A stretch of 64,000 nt of DNA from Sphingomonas sp. (GTDB lineage Bacteria > Pseudomonadota > Alphaproteobacteria > Sphingomonadales > Sphingomonadaceae). Positions 17,837 through 27,210 of this stretch are shown one piece after another. How positions within the stretch are numbered: position 1 is the first letter of the stretch; each line of letters opens with the position of its first letter. Made by a program: the position numbers and the translations under genes. The notes below the pieces were generated by a model. That model had not been told where the DNA came from. It did no database searches and saw only the letters and a program-made list of their open reading frames with translations. The stretch spans positions 124,001 through 188,000 of the forward strand of contig JABDNH010000014.1 in the NCBI GenBank assembly GCA_013001055.1, written 5' to 3'.

Positions 17837-18780
17837 GAGCCGACGATCTCGGCGTGCAAGGCCGGATCGATATTGCCGCCCGATACCAGAAGCACATCGC
17901 CCTCTTTTGGCTCGACGGATCCCGAGAGGACCGCAGCTAGCGCTACACTTCCGCCTGGTTCGGTCACCTCGCCCGTGGCGTGAGCCCATCGGATAGCGTC
18001 TTTCACGGCTTCGTCGCTGACCTGCACGGCTTTAGCGCCTCTTTCTCGCAGGATGTCGACAGTCAGCCTGGCAGGCTTGAACGTCTGGATCGCATCGCAC
18101 AGCGTTGGTGGCGGGTCGGCGCGAACGCGCTGCGGCGTGCCGGATGCGAGACTGAGCGCCATGTCATCCCAGCCTTCGGGCTCGACGATGATGATCTCTG
18201 CATCGGGGCAGGCCAGTGCGATACCCGAAGACAAGCCACCGCCGCCGCAACAGATAATGATCCGCTTGACCTGAAAGTGCATTTCCCGGGCTTGGTCGAG
18301 GATTTCGAGGCCGCACGTCCCCTGCCCTGCGACGATCCACGGATCGTCAAAGCTTGGCACGAGAGTGGCGCCGCGCTCTTGCGCAAGTTGGGCGGCGATC
18401 TCTTCGCGATTTTCGGTCAAGCGGTCGTAAGTGATGATTTCGGCCCCTTCGCCACGCGTGCCCTCCATCTTCGCTTTGGGCGCATCGGCGGGCATGACGA
18501 TAGCAGCGTGCATGCCAAGGCGGCGCGCGGCGATTGCCACGCCCCGAGCGTGATTGCCTGAAGAAAACGCGACGACGCCTTTGGCCCGCTCTTCGGCTGA
18601 AAGTGCTAAGAGGCGGTTGGACGCGCCGCGAAGTTTGAACGCACCGCCAGTCTGCCGATTTTCCCACTTGATGGCGACCTTGGCACTATCAAAGTCGTGG
18701 ATAGTCAGTGGTGTGCGGCGAACCGCGCTTTTGATGCGGTCTGCGGCCTTGTGGACATCTTCACGCGTTACGCTTGCCAT
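17833..18780 (-). CDS. PLP-dependent threonine/serine dehydratase family protein
   Basis: A 315-residue fold type II PLP enzyme. The PLP lysine is in GGAFKLRGASNRL (about residue 52), followed by FSSGNHARGVAIAAR, and the phosphate-binding Gly-rich loop ICCGGGGLSSG. It lacks the ACT regulatory domain of biosynthetic IlvA, and the length fits catabolic threonine/serine dehydratases, serine racemases and hydroxyaspartate ammonia-lyases. The exact substrate cannot be settled from sequence. It is divergent from the ornithine decarboxylase gene. Confidence 0.88.
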   Translation of the reverse strand: MASVTREDVHKAADRIKSAVRRTPLTIHDFDSAKVAIKWENRQTGGAFKLRGASNRLLALSAEERAKGVVAFSSGNHARGVAIAARRLGMHAAIVMPADAPKAKMEGTRGEGAEIITYDRLTENREEIAAQLAQERGATLVPSFDDPWIVAGQGTCGLEILDQAREMHFQVKRIIICCGGGGLSSGIALACPDAEIIIVEPEGWDDMALSLASGTPQRVRADPPPTLCDAIQTFKPARLTVDILRERGAKAVQVSDEAVKDAIRWAHATGEVTEPGGSVALAAVLSGSVEPKEGDVLLVSGGNIDPALHAEIVGS

Positions 18781-18959
18781 CCCATCTTCCTCTCAAGCGC
18801 AAAAAAGCGCTGCGGCCTGCCATTTCCAGCACTTTTTGGCATGCGAAATTCATATTTACTTCAGCTCGCCTGCACCATATATCGCGCCACGCTGCCCCAA
18901 GGGACTTCCACCGCAAGGCAGCTCGTTTTTCAGTAGACACCCTTCGGAGGTCCCTTGAG

Positions 18960-20147
18960 TTGCAAGATTTTCATTCCGCGTTGGGGCTAGCGACGAGGCG
19001 AAAGCCCGTCCAGCCGATTACTCTTGTCCGCCCGCATGCTGCACGGCGCGCGGCCCGATTCTTCGTCGAGAATTTTCCGGGCAAGTCGCTCTATGCTGTG
19101 AAGGCGAACCCTGCGCCCGACCTGCTCGAAGTGCTGTGGGACGGCGGTATTACCCATTACGACGTCGCGTCGATCGGCGAAGTGCGCATTGTCAGCCAGA
19201 CGTTGCCTGAGGCCACCATGTGCTTCATGCATCCGGTCAAGGCCGAGGAGGTGATCGAGGAAGCCTATTTCTGCCACGGCGTGAAGACCTTCAGTCTCGA
19301 CAGCCTCGACGAGCTGGAAAAGATTCGCAGGGCAACGCGCGGCGCCACCGATCTGAACTTGCTGGTCCGCCTCAAAGTGTCGAGCGAGCATTCGAAGCTG
19401 AGCCTGGCAACCAAATTCGGCGCCGACCCCGAAGAGCTGAGCCAGCTCCTTCTTGAAACGCGCCAAATGGCCGATGCGATGGGTATCTGCTTCCACGTCG
19501 GCAGTCAGGCAATGACGCCCGCTGCCTTCACCGAAGCCATGGAGCGCGTGCGCACCGCCATCATCGAAAGTTCGGTTACCGTCGACATCATCGATGTCGG
19601 TGGCGGTTTTCCTTCGGCTTATCCCGGCATGGAGCCCCCGCCGCTCGAGACTTTCTTCGAAGCGATCCACGAGAAATTCGAGGATCTGCCGATCAGCTAT
19701 TCGGCCGAATTGTGGTGCGAGCCGGGGCGGGCCTTGTGCGCCGAGTATGAGAGCGTCCTGGTCCGCGTCGAGCGACGTCGCGGGAGCGATCTCTACATCA
19801 ATGACGGCGCCTATGGTGCGCTATTCGATGCCGCGCATATCGGTTGGCGTTATCCGACCGAACTGGTGCGCGCCGAAAAGAGCGATGCGCCCCTTGCCCA
19901 TTTCAGTTTTTATGGGCCGACTTGCGACGACATGGACCAAATGAAGGGCCCGTTCGTCCTGCCCGACGACGTAAAGGCTGGCGACTACCTGGAGATCGGA
20001 ATGCTAGGGGCATATGGCTGCGCCTTGCGGACCGGCTTCAATGGTTTCGGCGTCGAAGATCGCATCACCGTTTCGGACGAACCGATGATGAGCCTTTATG
20101 GCTTCAGTGCGGAACGGGCTGAGGAGTCAAACGTCGTTCGTCTGTAA
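18960..20147 (+). CDS. Type III PLP ornithine/lysine decarboxylase
   Basis: A fold type III (alanine-racemase fold) decarboxylase (395 aa) making putrescine and/or cadaverine. The PLP lysine is K48 in YAVKANPAP. Also visible are HVGSQ, DVGGGFPS, CEPGRA and the C-terminal YGPTCDDMD, whose Cys is catalytic in eukaryotic-type ODC. The start is taken as TTG 18960, preceded by GGAGG (18946-18950) at 9-nt spacing; the only upstream in-frame ATG (18774) would overlap the divergent dehydratase start and add about 60 non-family residues. The next gene, a DHS-like protein, uses polyamines, so the pair forms a module. Confidence 0.92.
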   Translation: MQDFHSALGLATRRKPVQPITLVRPHAARRAARFFVENFPGKSLYAVKANPAPDLLEVLWDGGITHYDVASIGEVRIVSQTLPEATMCFMHPVKAEEVIEEAYFCHGVKTFSLDSLDELEKIRRATRGATDLNLLVRLKVSSEHSKLSLATKFGADPEELSQLLLETRQMADAMGICFHVGSQAMTPAAFTEAMERVRTAIIESSVTVDIIDVGGGFPSAYPGMEPPPLETFFEAIHEKFEDLPISYSAELWCEPGRALCAEYESVLVRVERRRGSDLYINDGAYGALFDAAHIGWRYPTELVRAEKSDAPLAHFSFYGPTCDDMDQMKGPFVLPDDVKAGDYLEIGMLGAYGCALRTGFNGFGVEDRITVSDEPMMSLYGFSAERAEESNVVRL

Positions 20148-20179
20148 GGACGTAGCGCGACCAACAATTGGAGAGAGAA

Positions 20180-21256
20180 ATGAGCGAGGACCTCGCCACC
20201 CATCCGCACGAAGAGCAGATCGATCGCCAGAAGAAGGCGGAACTGCTGTCCAGCGTCGTCGAACATATCGATATTACCAGCTTCGATGCGCGCCCGATCA
20301 TCGATTCGATGGGCAAGATGAGCTTCACGAGCCGCGACCTGGCGCGCGCGACCCGCATCTACAACAAGATGCTCGAAGACCAGGATTGTTCGATCATTCT
20401 CGTCGTTGCGGGCTCGACCTCCGCCGGTGGCTGCATGGACCTTTATGCTGAGTTGGTGAAGTCGAATATGGTCGATGCAATCGTCGCGACCGGTGCCACG
20501 ATCGTCGACATGGATTTCTTCGAAGGGCTTGGTCACAAGCATTACCAGGCGCTCGAGATCCCCGACGACAAGGTGCTGCGCTCGCTCTACATCGACCGCA
20601 TCTACGACACCTATATCGACGAAGAAGCGCTACAGGACACCGATCATACGATCGCCGACATCGCCAATTCGCTCGATCCGAAGGCTTATTCGAGCCGCGC
20701 CTTCATCCGCGAGATGGGCAAATATCTGAGCGAAAACGGCAAAAAGGAAAACAGCCTCGTCAAGCTCGCCTACGAGCATGACGTTCCGATCTTCTGCCCG
20801 GCGTTCGTCGACAGTTCGGCAGGGTTCGGGCTGGTCAAGCATCAGGTCGACCGCATGAAGGCGGGCGAAGACTATATGGTGCTCGATGCAATCGCCGATT
20901 TCCGCGAACTGACCGACATCAAGATCAAGGCGGGATCGACCGGCCTTCTCATGATCGGCGGCGGCGTGCCAAAGAATTTCGCACAGGACACCGTCGTATG
21001 CGCTGAAATTCTTGGCCATGACGATGTCGAGATGCACAAATATGCGGTGCAGATCACCGTTGCCGATGTACGTGACGGCGCGTGCTCTTCCTCCACGCTT
21101 CAGGAAGCGTGCAGCTGGGGCAAGGTCGATACCGCGCTTGAGCAGATGGTCTATGCCGAAGCGACCTCGGTTTTGCCGCTGCTGGCCAGCGATGCCTATC
21201 ACCGCGGTGCATGGAAGAACCGCGAAAAGCGCCGCTTCGCCAAGTTGTTCGAATAG
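20180..21256 (+). CDS. Deoxyhypusine synthase-like protein (probable homospermidine synthesis)
   Basis: A 358-residue Rossmann-like protein of the deoxyhypusine synthase (DHS) family. True DHS modifies eukaryotic/archaeal IF5A, which bacteria lack; bacterial homologues have been tied to homospermidine formation from putrescine. Seen: VAGSTSAGGCMDLYAELV, PAFVDSSAGFG, GGGVPKNF, and SWGKV, whose Lys315 corresponds to the active-site lysine of DHS. ATG 20180 has GGAGAGA upstream. It follows the decarboxylase by 32 nt and is closed by a strong terminator, so the two genes form a polyamine operon. Confidence 0.9.
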   Translation: MSEDLATHPHEEQIDRQKKAELLSSVVEHIDITSFDARPIIDSMGKMSFTSRDLARATRIYNKMLEDQDCSIILVVAGSTSAGGCMDLYAELVKSNMVDAIVATGATIVDMDFFEGLGHKHYQALEIPDDKVLRSLYIDRIYDTYIDEEALQDTDHTIADIANSLDPKAYSSRAFIREMGKYLSENGKKENSLVKLAYEHDVPIFCPAFVDSSAGFGLVKHQVDRMKAGEDYMVLDAIADFRELTDIKIKAGSTGLLMIGGGVPKNFAQDTVVCAEILGHDDVEMHKYAVQITVADVRDGACSSSTLQEACSWGKVDTALEQMVYAEATSVLPLLASDAYHRGAWKNREKRRFAKLFE

Positions 21257-21287
21257 GTTCACATTCGAAACGATCTGGTTCAAGAAG

Positions 21288-21319
21288 ACCCCTCACGCAT
21301 CAACCGTGGGGGGTTTTTT
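21288..21319 (+). terminator. Strong intrinsic terminator abutting a start codon
   Basis: ACCCCTCACG (21288-21297) pairs along all ten bases with CGTGGGGGGT (21305-21314), with one G-U pair, around a 7-nt loop, then T6. It ends the polyamine operon. The next ATG (21320) follows the last T directly, so the following gene's ribosome-binding region is inside the terminator. Confidence 0.88.
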
Positions 21320-21766
<447 letters not shown>

Positions 21767-21776
21767 GAAGCTGACC

Positions 21777-22208
21777 ATGGATCATGTGAACCCCTTGTTG
21801 GGACCGATCATCGCCTTGATCGCGTGGACGATCGTCATGCTGTTCCTGGCCGCTTTCAAGATGCAAACCGGCATCCGCAGCGGGGCCGATCTGCGCGGGA
21901 CACCACGCGGCGCGCGCGGACGCGACCTCGAGGGACGGCTCGATCCGAAATATCTCTGGGCGCGGCAGAATTACGAGCATCTCGTCGAGCAGCCGACGTT
22001 ATTCTACGCGATCGTCTTCGCGCTGGTGCTTATGGACCAGGATCATATCGTCAACGTAGTAATCGCATGGGCTTATGTCGGGCTACGTATCGCGCATTCG
22101 ATCGTCCAAGCGCTGGGCAAATCGCGGAGCATTACCTTCGTGACATCGTCGCTACTATTGATCGCACTCACGGTCCACGCGGCGATGGAATATATCGCTC
22201 ACCTTTAG
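21777..22208 (+). CDS. MAPEG family membrane protein, copy 2
   Basis: A 143-residue MAPEG relative with the same plan as copy 1: a first helix (ALIAWTIVMLFLAAFKM), GRDLEGRLDPKYLWARQNYEHLVEQPTLFYAIVFALVLM, WAYVGLRIAHSIVQ and a C-terminal helix. AGGAAG lies 5-6 nt before ATG 21777. The two are a tandem duplication that has diverged and may form a heterooligomer (MAPEGs are trimers). The last 4 nt overlap the convergent RNA methyltransferase gene. Confidence 0.9.
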   Translation: MDHVNPLLGPIIALIAWTIVMLFLAAFKMQTGIRSGADLRGTPRGARGRDLEGRLDPKYLWARQNYEHLVEQPTLFYAIVFALVLMDQDHIVNVVIAWAYVGLRIAHSIVQALGKSRSITFVTSSLLLIALTVHAAMEYIAHL

Positions 22209-23392
22209 CGGCAGAACGCCGCGCACAGCTCGACATGGGTCGACCAGCGGAACTGGCCGACCGGTTGGACCCATGCGAGCTGATAGCCGCCAGCGACGAG
22301 CACCTGCGCATCGCGCGCGAACGTATCGGGATTGCAGCTGACGTACGCGATATTTGCGGGGCCGCCCTGCGCGAGCGTTTCGCATTGCGCCTGTGCGCCG
22401 GAACGCGGCGGATCGAGCACAACCGTTGCATACGGTGCGAGCTCATCGGCCTGGTACGGGTTGCGATAGAGATCGCGATGCTGGGCGGAGATGCTGCTGC
22501 TCGTCCTCTTGGCAGCTGCCATGAGCGATAGAATGGCATTGCGATCGGCTTCGGCGGCTGTCACTTCACCCTTGTCGGCGAGCCCAAAGCTGAAGGTCCC
22601 AAGGCCGGCGAACAGGTCCAGCAGCGGCCCTTGGCCTGCTGCATCCCTGGCAGCGGCGAGCAAGGCGGCTTCACAATCTTCAGTGGCTTGCAGAAAGTTG
22701 CCCGACGGGAACGCGACCGCGTTGCCCGACAGCGTAATGGTCACGGGTCGTGGCTCGAAGCGCGGTTCGGGGCCGAGCCCTTCGTCGAGCGACAGGCGCG
22801 CAAGTCCGTACTTCTCGGCAAATGCCGGCAGTGCTTCTGCGGCTTCCAGCCCGTCGGCCTCGACGCCTGCAATGGTGAGGTCGATACCTTGGTCGACCAT
22901 TGTCATCTGGATGGCGGCCGTGCGGCCCATGTCCAACGGGCCGCCGAGCAGCCCGCGCAGCGCGTCGATCAGCGCGAAGAGCTCGGGCCGCAATATGTGG
23001 CACTCCGTCATGTCGACGATGCGGTGGCTCCTCGATTCGGAAAAACCGATGGCGATGCGCTTACCGATCCGCGCAGCCTTGAGGCTGGCGCGCCGACGCG
23101 AACGTGGGGGCGAAAGATATGCAGGCCGGATCGTCGTCTCCAAGTCCTTTTGCATGAGTGCGTAACGGACCCGGTCTTCGCAAAAAGCCGCATAGCTTTC
23201 GTCATCCAGATGCTGGAGTTGGCATCCGCCGCATTGGGGAAAGTGCCGGCAGGGCGGGTCCTGATGATGGGGACCCTTGGCGACAATCTTGCCATTGTCG
23301 ACCGTGTCGCCTGGGGCGGTGCCCGAAACGAACTTGCCCGATGCCGTGATGCCGTCGCCGCGGGCGGCGATGCGGATGATCTGTTCGCTCAC
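22205..23392 (-). CDS. RumA-like 23S rRNA/tRNA (uracil-5)-methyltransferase
   Basis: A 395-residue class I SAM methyltransferase with an N-terminal iron-sulfur motif C-x5-C-x2-C (CRHFPQCGGC), a later Cys in TECHIL, the SAM motif LLDLFAGLGTFS, and the catalytic YVSCNPDTFARD Cys region. This is the RlmD/RumA/RlmCD family that makes m5U in rRNA. GTG 23392 is chosen because it overlaps the stop of nnr (GTGA), and the protein then begins SEQIIRIAARGDGITASG, the expected TRAM-like start. trmFO in this window already provides m5U54 in tRNA, so an rRNA target is likely. Confidence 0.9.
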   Translation of the reverse strand: MSEQIIRIAARGDGITASGKFVSGTAPGDTVDNGKIVAKGPHHQDPPCRHFPQCGGCQLQHLDDESYAAFCEDRVRYALMQKDLETTIRPAYLSPPRSRRRASLKAARIGKRIAIGFSESRSHRIVDMTECHILRPELFALIDALRGLLGGPLDMGRTAAIQMTMVDQGIDLTIAGVEADGLEAAEALPAFAEKYGLARLSLDEGLGPEPRFEPRPVTITLSGNAVAFPSGNFLQATEDCEAALLAAARDAAGQGPLLDLFAGLGTFSFGLADKGEVTAAEADRNAILSLMAAAKRTSSSISAQHRDLYRNPYQADELAPYATVVLDPPRSGAQAQCETLAQGGPANIAYVSCNPDTFARDAQVLVAGGYQLAWVQPVGQFRWSTHVELCAAFCR

Positions 23393-24729
23393 AAGGCGTC
23401 GACCAGATCGTCGGCGATCATTCCCTCGCCTGCCCTTTGCGCTGCGCGGCCATGTCTGTAGACGGCGCTGCAGGCGGCTTCGAACGGCTCCATCCCGCGC
23501 GCGCGGTGCGCCGCGATAATGCCGGCCAGGACATCGCCCGTGCCCGCCGAGGCGAGCCATGCAGGCGCCGGCGGGGCAAAGCCGAGGCGACCATCAGGCG
23601 ATGCGATCAGCGTGTCGGGGCCCTTATAGACGACAACGCACTGGGTCTGTTGGGCAGCAATCAGCGCGCGATCCGCCTTGCTCCCTTCAATGTCGCCGAA
23701 GAGGTTTTTGAATTCACCTTCATGGGGCGTCAGGATCGCGTCATGCCCCTGCAATCGTTCGGGTTCGCCGACATGCAGCAAGGCGTCGGCATCGATCACC
23801 AACGGGTGCTTCTTGGTCAGCGCGACGGTGAGCAAGGGCGGAATATCACCCATGCCCGGCCCGACCAGCAGGCAGCCGATGCGTTCGTCATCGAGAGCAT
23901 CCGCGGCTTCGGTCTGGACGATAGCGCTCGGCAGGCCGTCGATCATCCGGCTCGTCGATATGCGGACGTAACCCGCGCCGGCGCGCGCGGCGGCCTTGGC
24001 GGAGAGCGCAATCGCCCCCGGCATGGCGCCCGACAGGCAGTGGATCAGCCCGCGGTCATATTTGTGGCCCATCGGGTCGAGCGGCGGCAGCGATATCTCC
24101 GCAATCTCATGCCAGTCGGTCTCGATCTTTCCAATCCCGATATCCCGCAGCAAGACGTGTCCCATCCGGTGCATCGCAGGCGCCAGGCGGTGTGCGGGCT
24201 TGAGCGCGCCGAACGTGACGGTCGCGCCGAAGTTGCCAAGGTCGGTAAGGATCGCGCCGCTGTCGGTGTCGATGCCGCTTGGAAGGTCGCAGGCAACTGC
24301 AAATTTGGCGACTTCGATCAGGCGGCGCGCACTCGCCGCGAGGTCTTCTTCGAGCGGACGTCGCAAGCCGGTGCCGAACAGGGCGTCGATGACAACCGGT
24401 GCCGCTTGCGTGTCGGATCCAAGCTCTTCGACCTCCCCGTCCCACAGCCCGGCCGCCCACTTGGCGGCATCGCTGGCGGGTTGGGAGAACGCGGCGATGC
24501 GGACATCGAAGCCATGATCTTTGAGATGCCGCGCGGCGACATAAGCATCGCCTCCATTATTGCCGGGGCCTGCAAGCAGCAAAGCGCTGCGCCAATGGCT
24601 CATGCGGTGGACGGCATAAGCCAGCGCCTTGCCGGCGCGTTCCATCAGTTCGGTTTCGGCGGTTCCGGCGGCGACGGCGGCCTGTTCGGCCTCCCGCATC
24701 GCCTCGGCAGTGAGGATGGGTCGCGTCAT
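23389..24729 (-). CDS. nnr: Bifunctional NAD(P)HX epimerase/dehydratase
   Basis: A metabolite-repair enzyme (446 aa) that restores hydrated NAD(P)H. The N-terminal YjeF_N epimerase (about residues 1-200) shows LLAGPGNNGGDAYVAARHL and VIDALFGTGLRRPL. The C-terminal ADP/ATP-dependent dehydratase shows VIDADALLHV, TPHEGEFKNLF and the ASAGTGDVLAGIIAAHRARG signature. Length fits the fusion. The gene is in an operon with ispE upstream and the RNA methyltransferase downstream, overlapping it by 4 nt. Confidence 0.95.
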   Translation of the reverse strand: MTRPILTAEAMREAEQAAVAAGTAETELMERAGKALAYAVHRMSHWRSALLLAGPGNNGGDAYVAARHLKDHGFDVRIAAFSQPASDAAKWAAGLWDGEVEELGSDTQAAPVVIDALFGTGLRRPLEEDLAASARRLIEVAKFAVACDLPSGIDTDSGAILTDLGNFGATVTFGALKPAHRLAPAMHRMGHVLLRDIGIGKIETDWHEIAEISLPPLDPMGHKYDRGLIHCLSGAMPGAIALSAKAAARAGAGYVRISTSRMIDGLPSAIVQTEAADALDDERIGCLLVGPGMGDIPPLLTVALTKKHPLVIDADALLHVGEPERLQGHDAILTPHEGEFKNLFGDIEGSKADRALIAAQQTQCVVVYKGPDTLIASPDGRLGFAPPAPAWLASAGTGDVLAGIIAAHRARGMEPFEAACSAVYRHGRAAQRAGEGMIADDLVDAL

Positions 24730-24739
24730 ACTCCGCGCC

Positions 24740-25540
24740 TTAGCGCAGTTCGGTGGCCAGATGCCACCAGCCTTCCGGGCTTAATGCGGCGGCTGCGTCG
24801 CGCTGTTCATGCGTGTCGAACAAGGCAAAACAGGTCGCGCCGCTCCCCGACATGCGCGCGTACCGGCAGCCGGCGCGTTGCTCGAGCCAGCGCAGCACGT
24901 CCCCGATTGCAGGAGCGCGGGCTCGCGCTATCGGCTCCAGGTCATTGCGACCATCGCGCCAGTCATCGGGCAAAGGGCCGCCATCGGTGCCATCCCAGGC
25001 GCGGAAGATGTCTGCGGTGGAGAGAGATACACCCGGATTGACTAGGAGAACGGGCGTGCCCGAAAGGTCGGACAGATCATAGGGCGAAAGTATATCCCCT
25101 ACCCCGTCTCCCTTGGCGGGCAGGCTGAAGACGCAGGCGAGCACATCGGCCCCTAAGGTGATTGCAGTCTTGCTGATAAGGGCCGTGTCGGTGCCCCACA
25201 GCGACGTCAGCAAGCGCAATGTCGCGGCGGCATCGGCCGACCCGCCGCCGATACCCGACGCTAGAGGAAGTCGCTTGTCGAGGGTAAGCGTCGCGCCCCT
25301 TGTCGTGCCGCTGGCCTCTTGTAGCGCTTGCGCGGCCCGCATCACCAGATTTTCTTCGACGTTTAGCCCATCGGCAAATGGTCCCTTGATGGACAGCGAC
25401 AGATCGTCGGCCTCTTTCGCCTCGATCCAGTCACCATCGATGCAGAAGGCGAAAATCGTTTCCAGCTCGTGATAACCATCCTCCCGCCGCCTGCGAACAT
25501 GGAGCGCAAGATTGAGTTTGGCCGGTGCCGGTTCGCGCAT
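24740..25540 (-). CDS. ispE: 4-diphosphocytidyl-2-C-methyl-D-erythritol kinase
   Basis: A GHMP kinase (266 aa) phosphorylating CDP-methylerythritol in the MEP isoprenoid pathway. Seen: PAKLNLALHV at the N-terminus, the phosphate loop LPLASGIGGGSADAAATL (about residue 93), and the C-terminal ARMSGSGATCFALF motif. Its ATG lies in the stop of the upstream TPR gene (TGATG). IspDF, which acts before and after it, is at the left edge of this window in another operon. Confidence 0.95.
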   Translation of the reverse strand: MREPAPAKLNLALHVRRRREDGYHELETIFAFCIDGDWIEAKEADDLSLSIKGPFADGLNVEENLVMRAAQALQEASGTTRGATLTLDKRLPLASGIGGGSADAAATLRLLTSLWGTDTALISKTAITLGADVLACVFSLPAKGDGVGDILSPYDLSDLSGTPVLLVNPGVSLSTADIFRAWDGTDGGPLPDDWRDGRNDLEPIARARAPAIGDVLRWLEQRAGCRYARMSGSGATCFALFDTHEQRDAAAALSPEGWWHLATELR

Positions 25541-27210
25541 CAGGGGGCTGCATTGGCCTTGCTGAGACCGCGGGCGAGCTTGCTGTCGAGCCTGACGACG
25601 CGCTCGCCCTCGTCTTCGTCGGCGACGCGGCGGGCATTACCCCAGGCGAAGCGCGCTTCGATCGGATAACCTGCCGCATACAGCGCATCACCATAATGTT
25701 CGTAAATCTCGGCATTGGCGGATTCCTGCGCGACCGCCTGGCCAAGCGTTTCAACGGCCTTGTCGATTTCGCCCATTTTGTACTGGGCCCAGCCAAGGCT
25801 GTCGGTGATCGAGGCGTTATCGGGACGCAGCTTGTGCGCACGTTCGATCATCGCGGTAGCTTCTTCGAGATTTTCGCCACGCTCGAGCATTGTGTAGCCG
25901 AGATAATTGAGCACCAGCGGCTGTTCGGGAGAAGCGGCAAGCGCATGGCGCAGAAGCGTTTCGGCGGCCTTCCACTGCCCGGCATCGTTGCGTTGTGCAC
26001 CTTCGAGGAAAAGCAGTGTCCAGTCCTCAAGCCTTCCGCCGCGTTCACGCGCATAAGCATCGGCAGCTTCGGCGTGACGGTCCAGCGCCCCCAGGACATC
26101 GCCGACGCGGCCATGCACACCTGGCGCATTGGGCATCTCCCGAACCTCTTCTTCGGCGATAGCGAGCGCGCGATTTAGCCGGTTGGTCTGGATCAGGATC
26201 TGCACTTCGCTATCGCGCGCGCTACCGGCGAGCAGGCTATTGGCAGGGATGGCGGACAATATTGGTAGCGCTTCGTCACTGCGGTCGAGCTGGTGGAGCA
26301 GGAGTGCCGTGACGATGTCGGCCTGGAAGTTCTTGTCGTCAGCGGCGCGGGCAATCTGGGTCAGTGCAAGCGGCAGGTCGAGCCGCTGGCCGCGATTGAC
26401 GTCGATGGCGAGCGCAAGCAGCAGCTGCGAAAAGGCCTTCGCTGGGGTGTTCACAGCAAAGCCGAGCGACTGGCCTCGTTCGAGCCGCGCGCGCGCAGCA
26501 GCGAGCGATGGATTGTCGCCCGTCAGCAATGCATTGGCAGCGTCGCGGTCGCCCGCGGCTGCCAGCCCCTCCGCGAACGCGATGCGCAGTGCGGTTTCCC
26601 GACCTGCGGCAAGCGGCAAGGCTTGTTCGATGAAAGGCGCCGCTGCAGCTGCATCTTTGTCGGCCAGGTGCATGTAAGCCGCTTGTTCGGCGACGAACAC
26701 GGCCATCGGGGCGCCTTCTCCGATACCCGTTACGGTTCGGATGCCCCGTTCACGAGCCGATGGCCGTCGGCTCGTGACATCTATCCATCCGCGAACGAAG
26801 GGTGCGACGAAATCGACATTGGCCTGCGCGGCATCGTCACTGAGGACAGCGAGGGCCGCAGCCTCGTTGCCGCGCGCAAGAGCGTCGGCAATCAAGAACA
26901 GTCGACCCTGCAGGTCGAACTTTCGGACATCGGCGTTTTTCGCGACATCGCGAGCAAGATCGAAGCGACCGGTGCTGATTGCGCTGCCCATTGCCTCGCC
27001 AGCGATCACCGGATTGGCGGGATCTCGCTGCAACAGCCGACCGTAAAGCATGGCAGCGCGATCCTCATCGCCGATTGCTTCAGCGCCGCGCGCCGACAGA
27101 TAGAGGCCGAGCCGGTCATTGCGCTGCTGCGCTTCAACCGGGGTCGCGGCAACCGCCAGCGCCAGTAGCGCAGCTAGGCCGGCGCTACATGTTCGGATAA
27201 TTGGGGCCAC
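25540..27210 (-). CDS. Secreted tetratricopeptide repeat protein
   Basis: A 556-residue TPR protein. N-terminal signal peptide LAALLALAVAATPVEAQ. Repeat-like helical pairs span the body; clear TPR-type units lie in the C-terminal half (LRHALAASPEQPLVLNYLGYTML, DNASITDSLGWAQYKMGEIDKAVETLGQAV). It starts at a GTG overlapping the end of the ETF-QO gene by 26 nt. It is probably a periplasmic scaffold; no catalytic motif. Position between etfQO and ispE appears to be operon convenience, not function. Confidence 0.85.
   Translation of the reverse strand: MAPIIRTCSAGLAALLALAVAATPVEAQQRNDRLGLYLSARGAEAIGDEDRAAMLYGRLLQRDPANPVIAGEAMGSAISTGRFDLARDVAKNADVRKFDLQGRLFLIADALARGNEAAALAVLSDDAAQANVDFVAPFVRGWIDVTSRRPSARERGIRTVTGIGEGAPMAVFVAEQAAYMHLADKDAAAAAPFIEQALPLAAGRETALRIAFAEGLAAAGDRDAANALLTGDNPSLAAARARLERGQSLGFAVNTPAKAFSQLLLALAIDVNRGQRLDLPLALTQIARAADDKNFQADIVTALLLHQLDRSDEALPILSAIPANSLLAGSARDSEVQILIQTNRLNRALAIAEEEVREMPNAPGVHGRVGDVLGALDRHAEAADAYARERGGRLEDWTLLFLEGAQRNDAGQWKAAETLLRHALAASPEQPLVLNYLGYTMLERGENLEEATAMIERAHKLRPDNASITDSLGWAQYKMGEIDKAVETLGQAVAQESANAEIYEHYGDALYAAGYPIEARFAWGNARRVADEDEGERVVRLDSKLARGLSKANAAP

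Noticed and set aside
18841-18936. A 31-codon leader peptide upstream of the ornithine decarboxylase gene
   Set aside because: It lacks a Shine-Dalgarno, ornithine/arginine/proline codon bias and an attenuator structure, so a speF-like leader is not supported.
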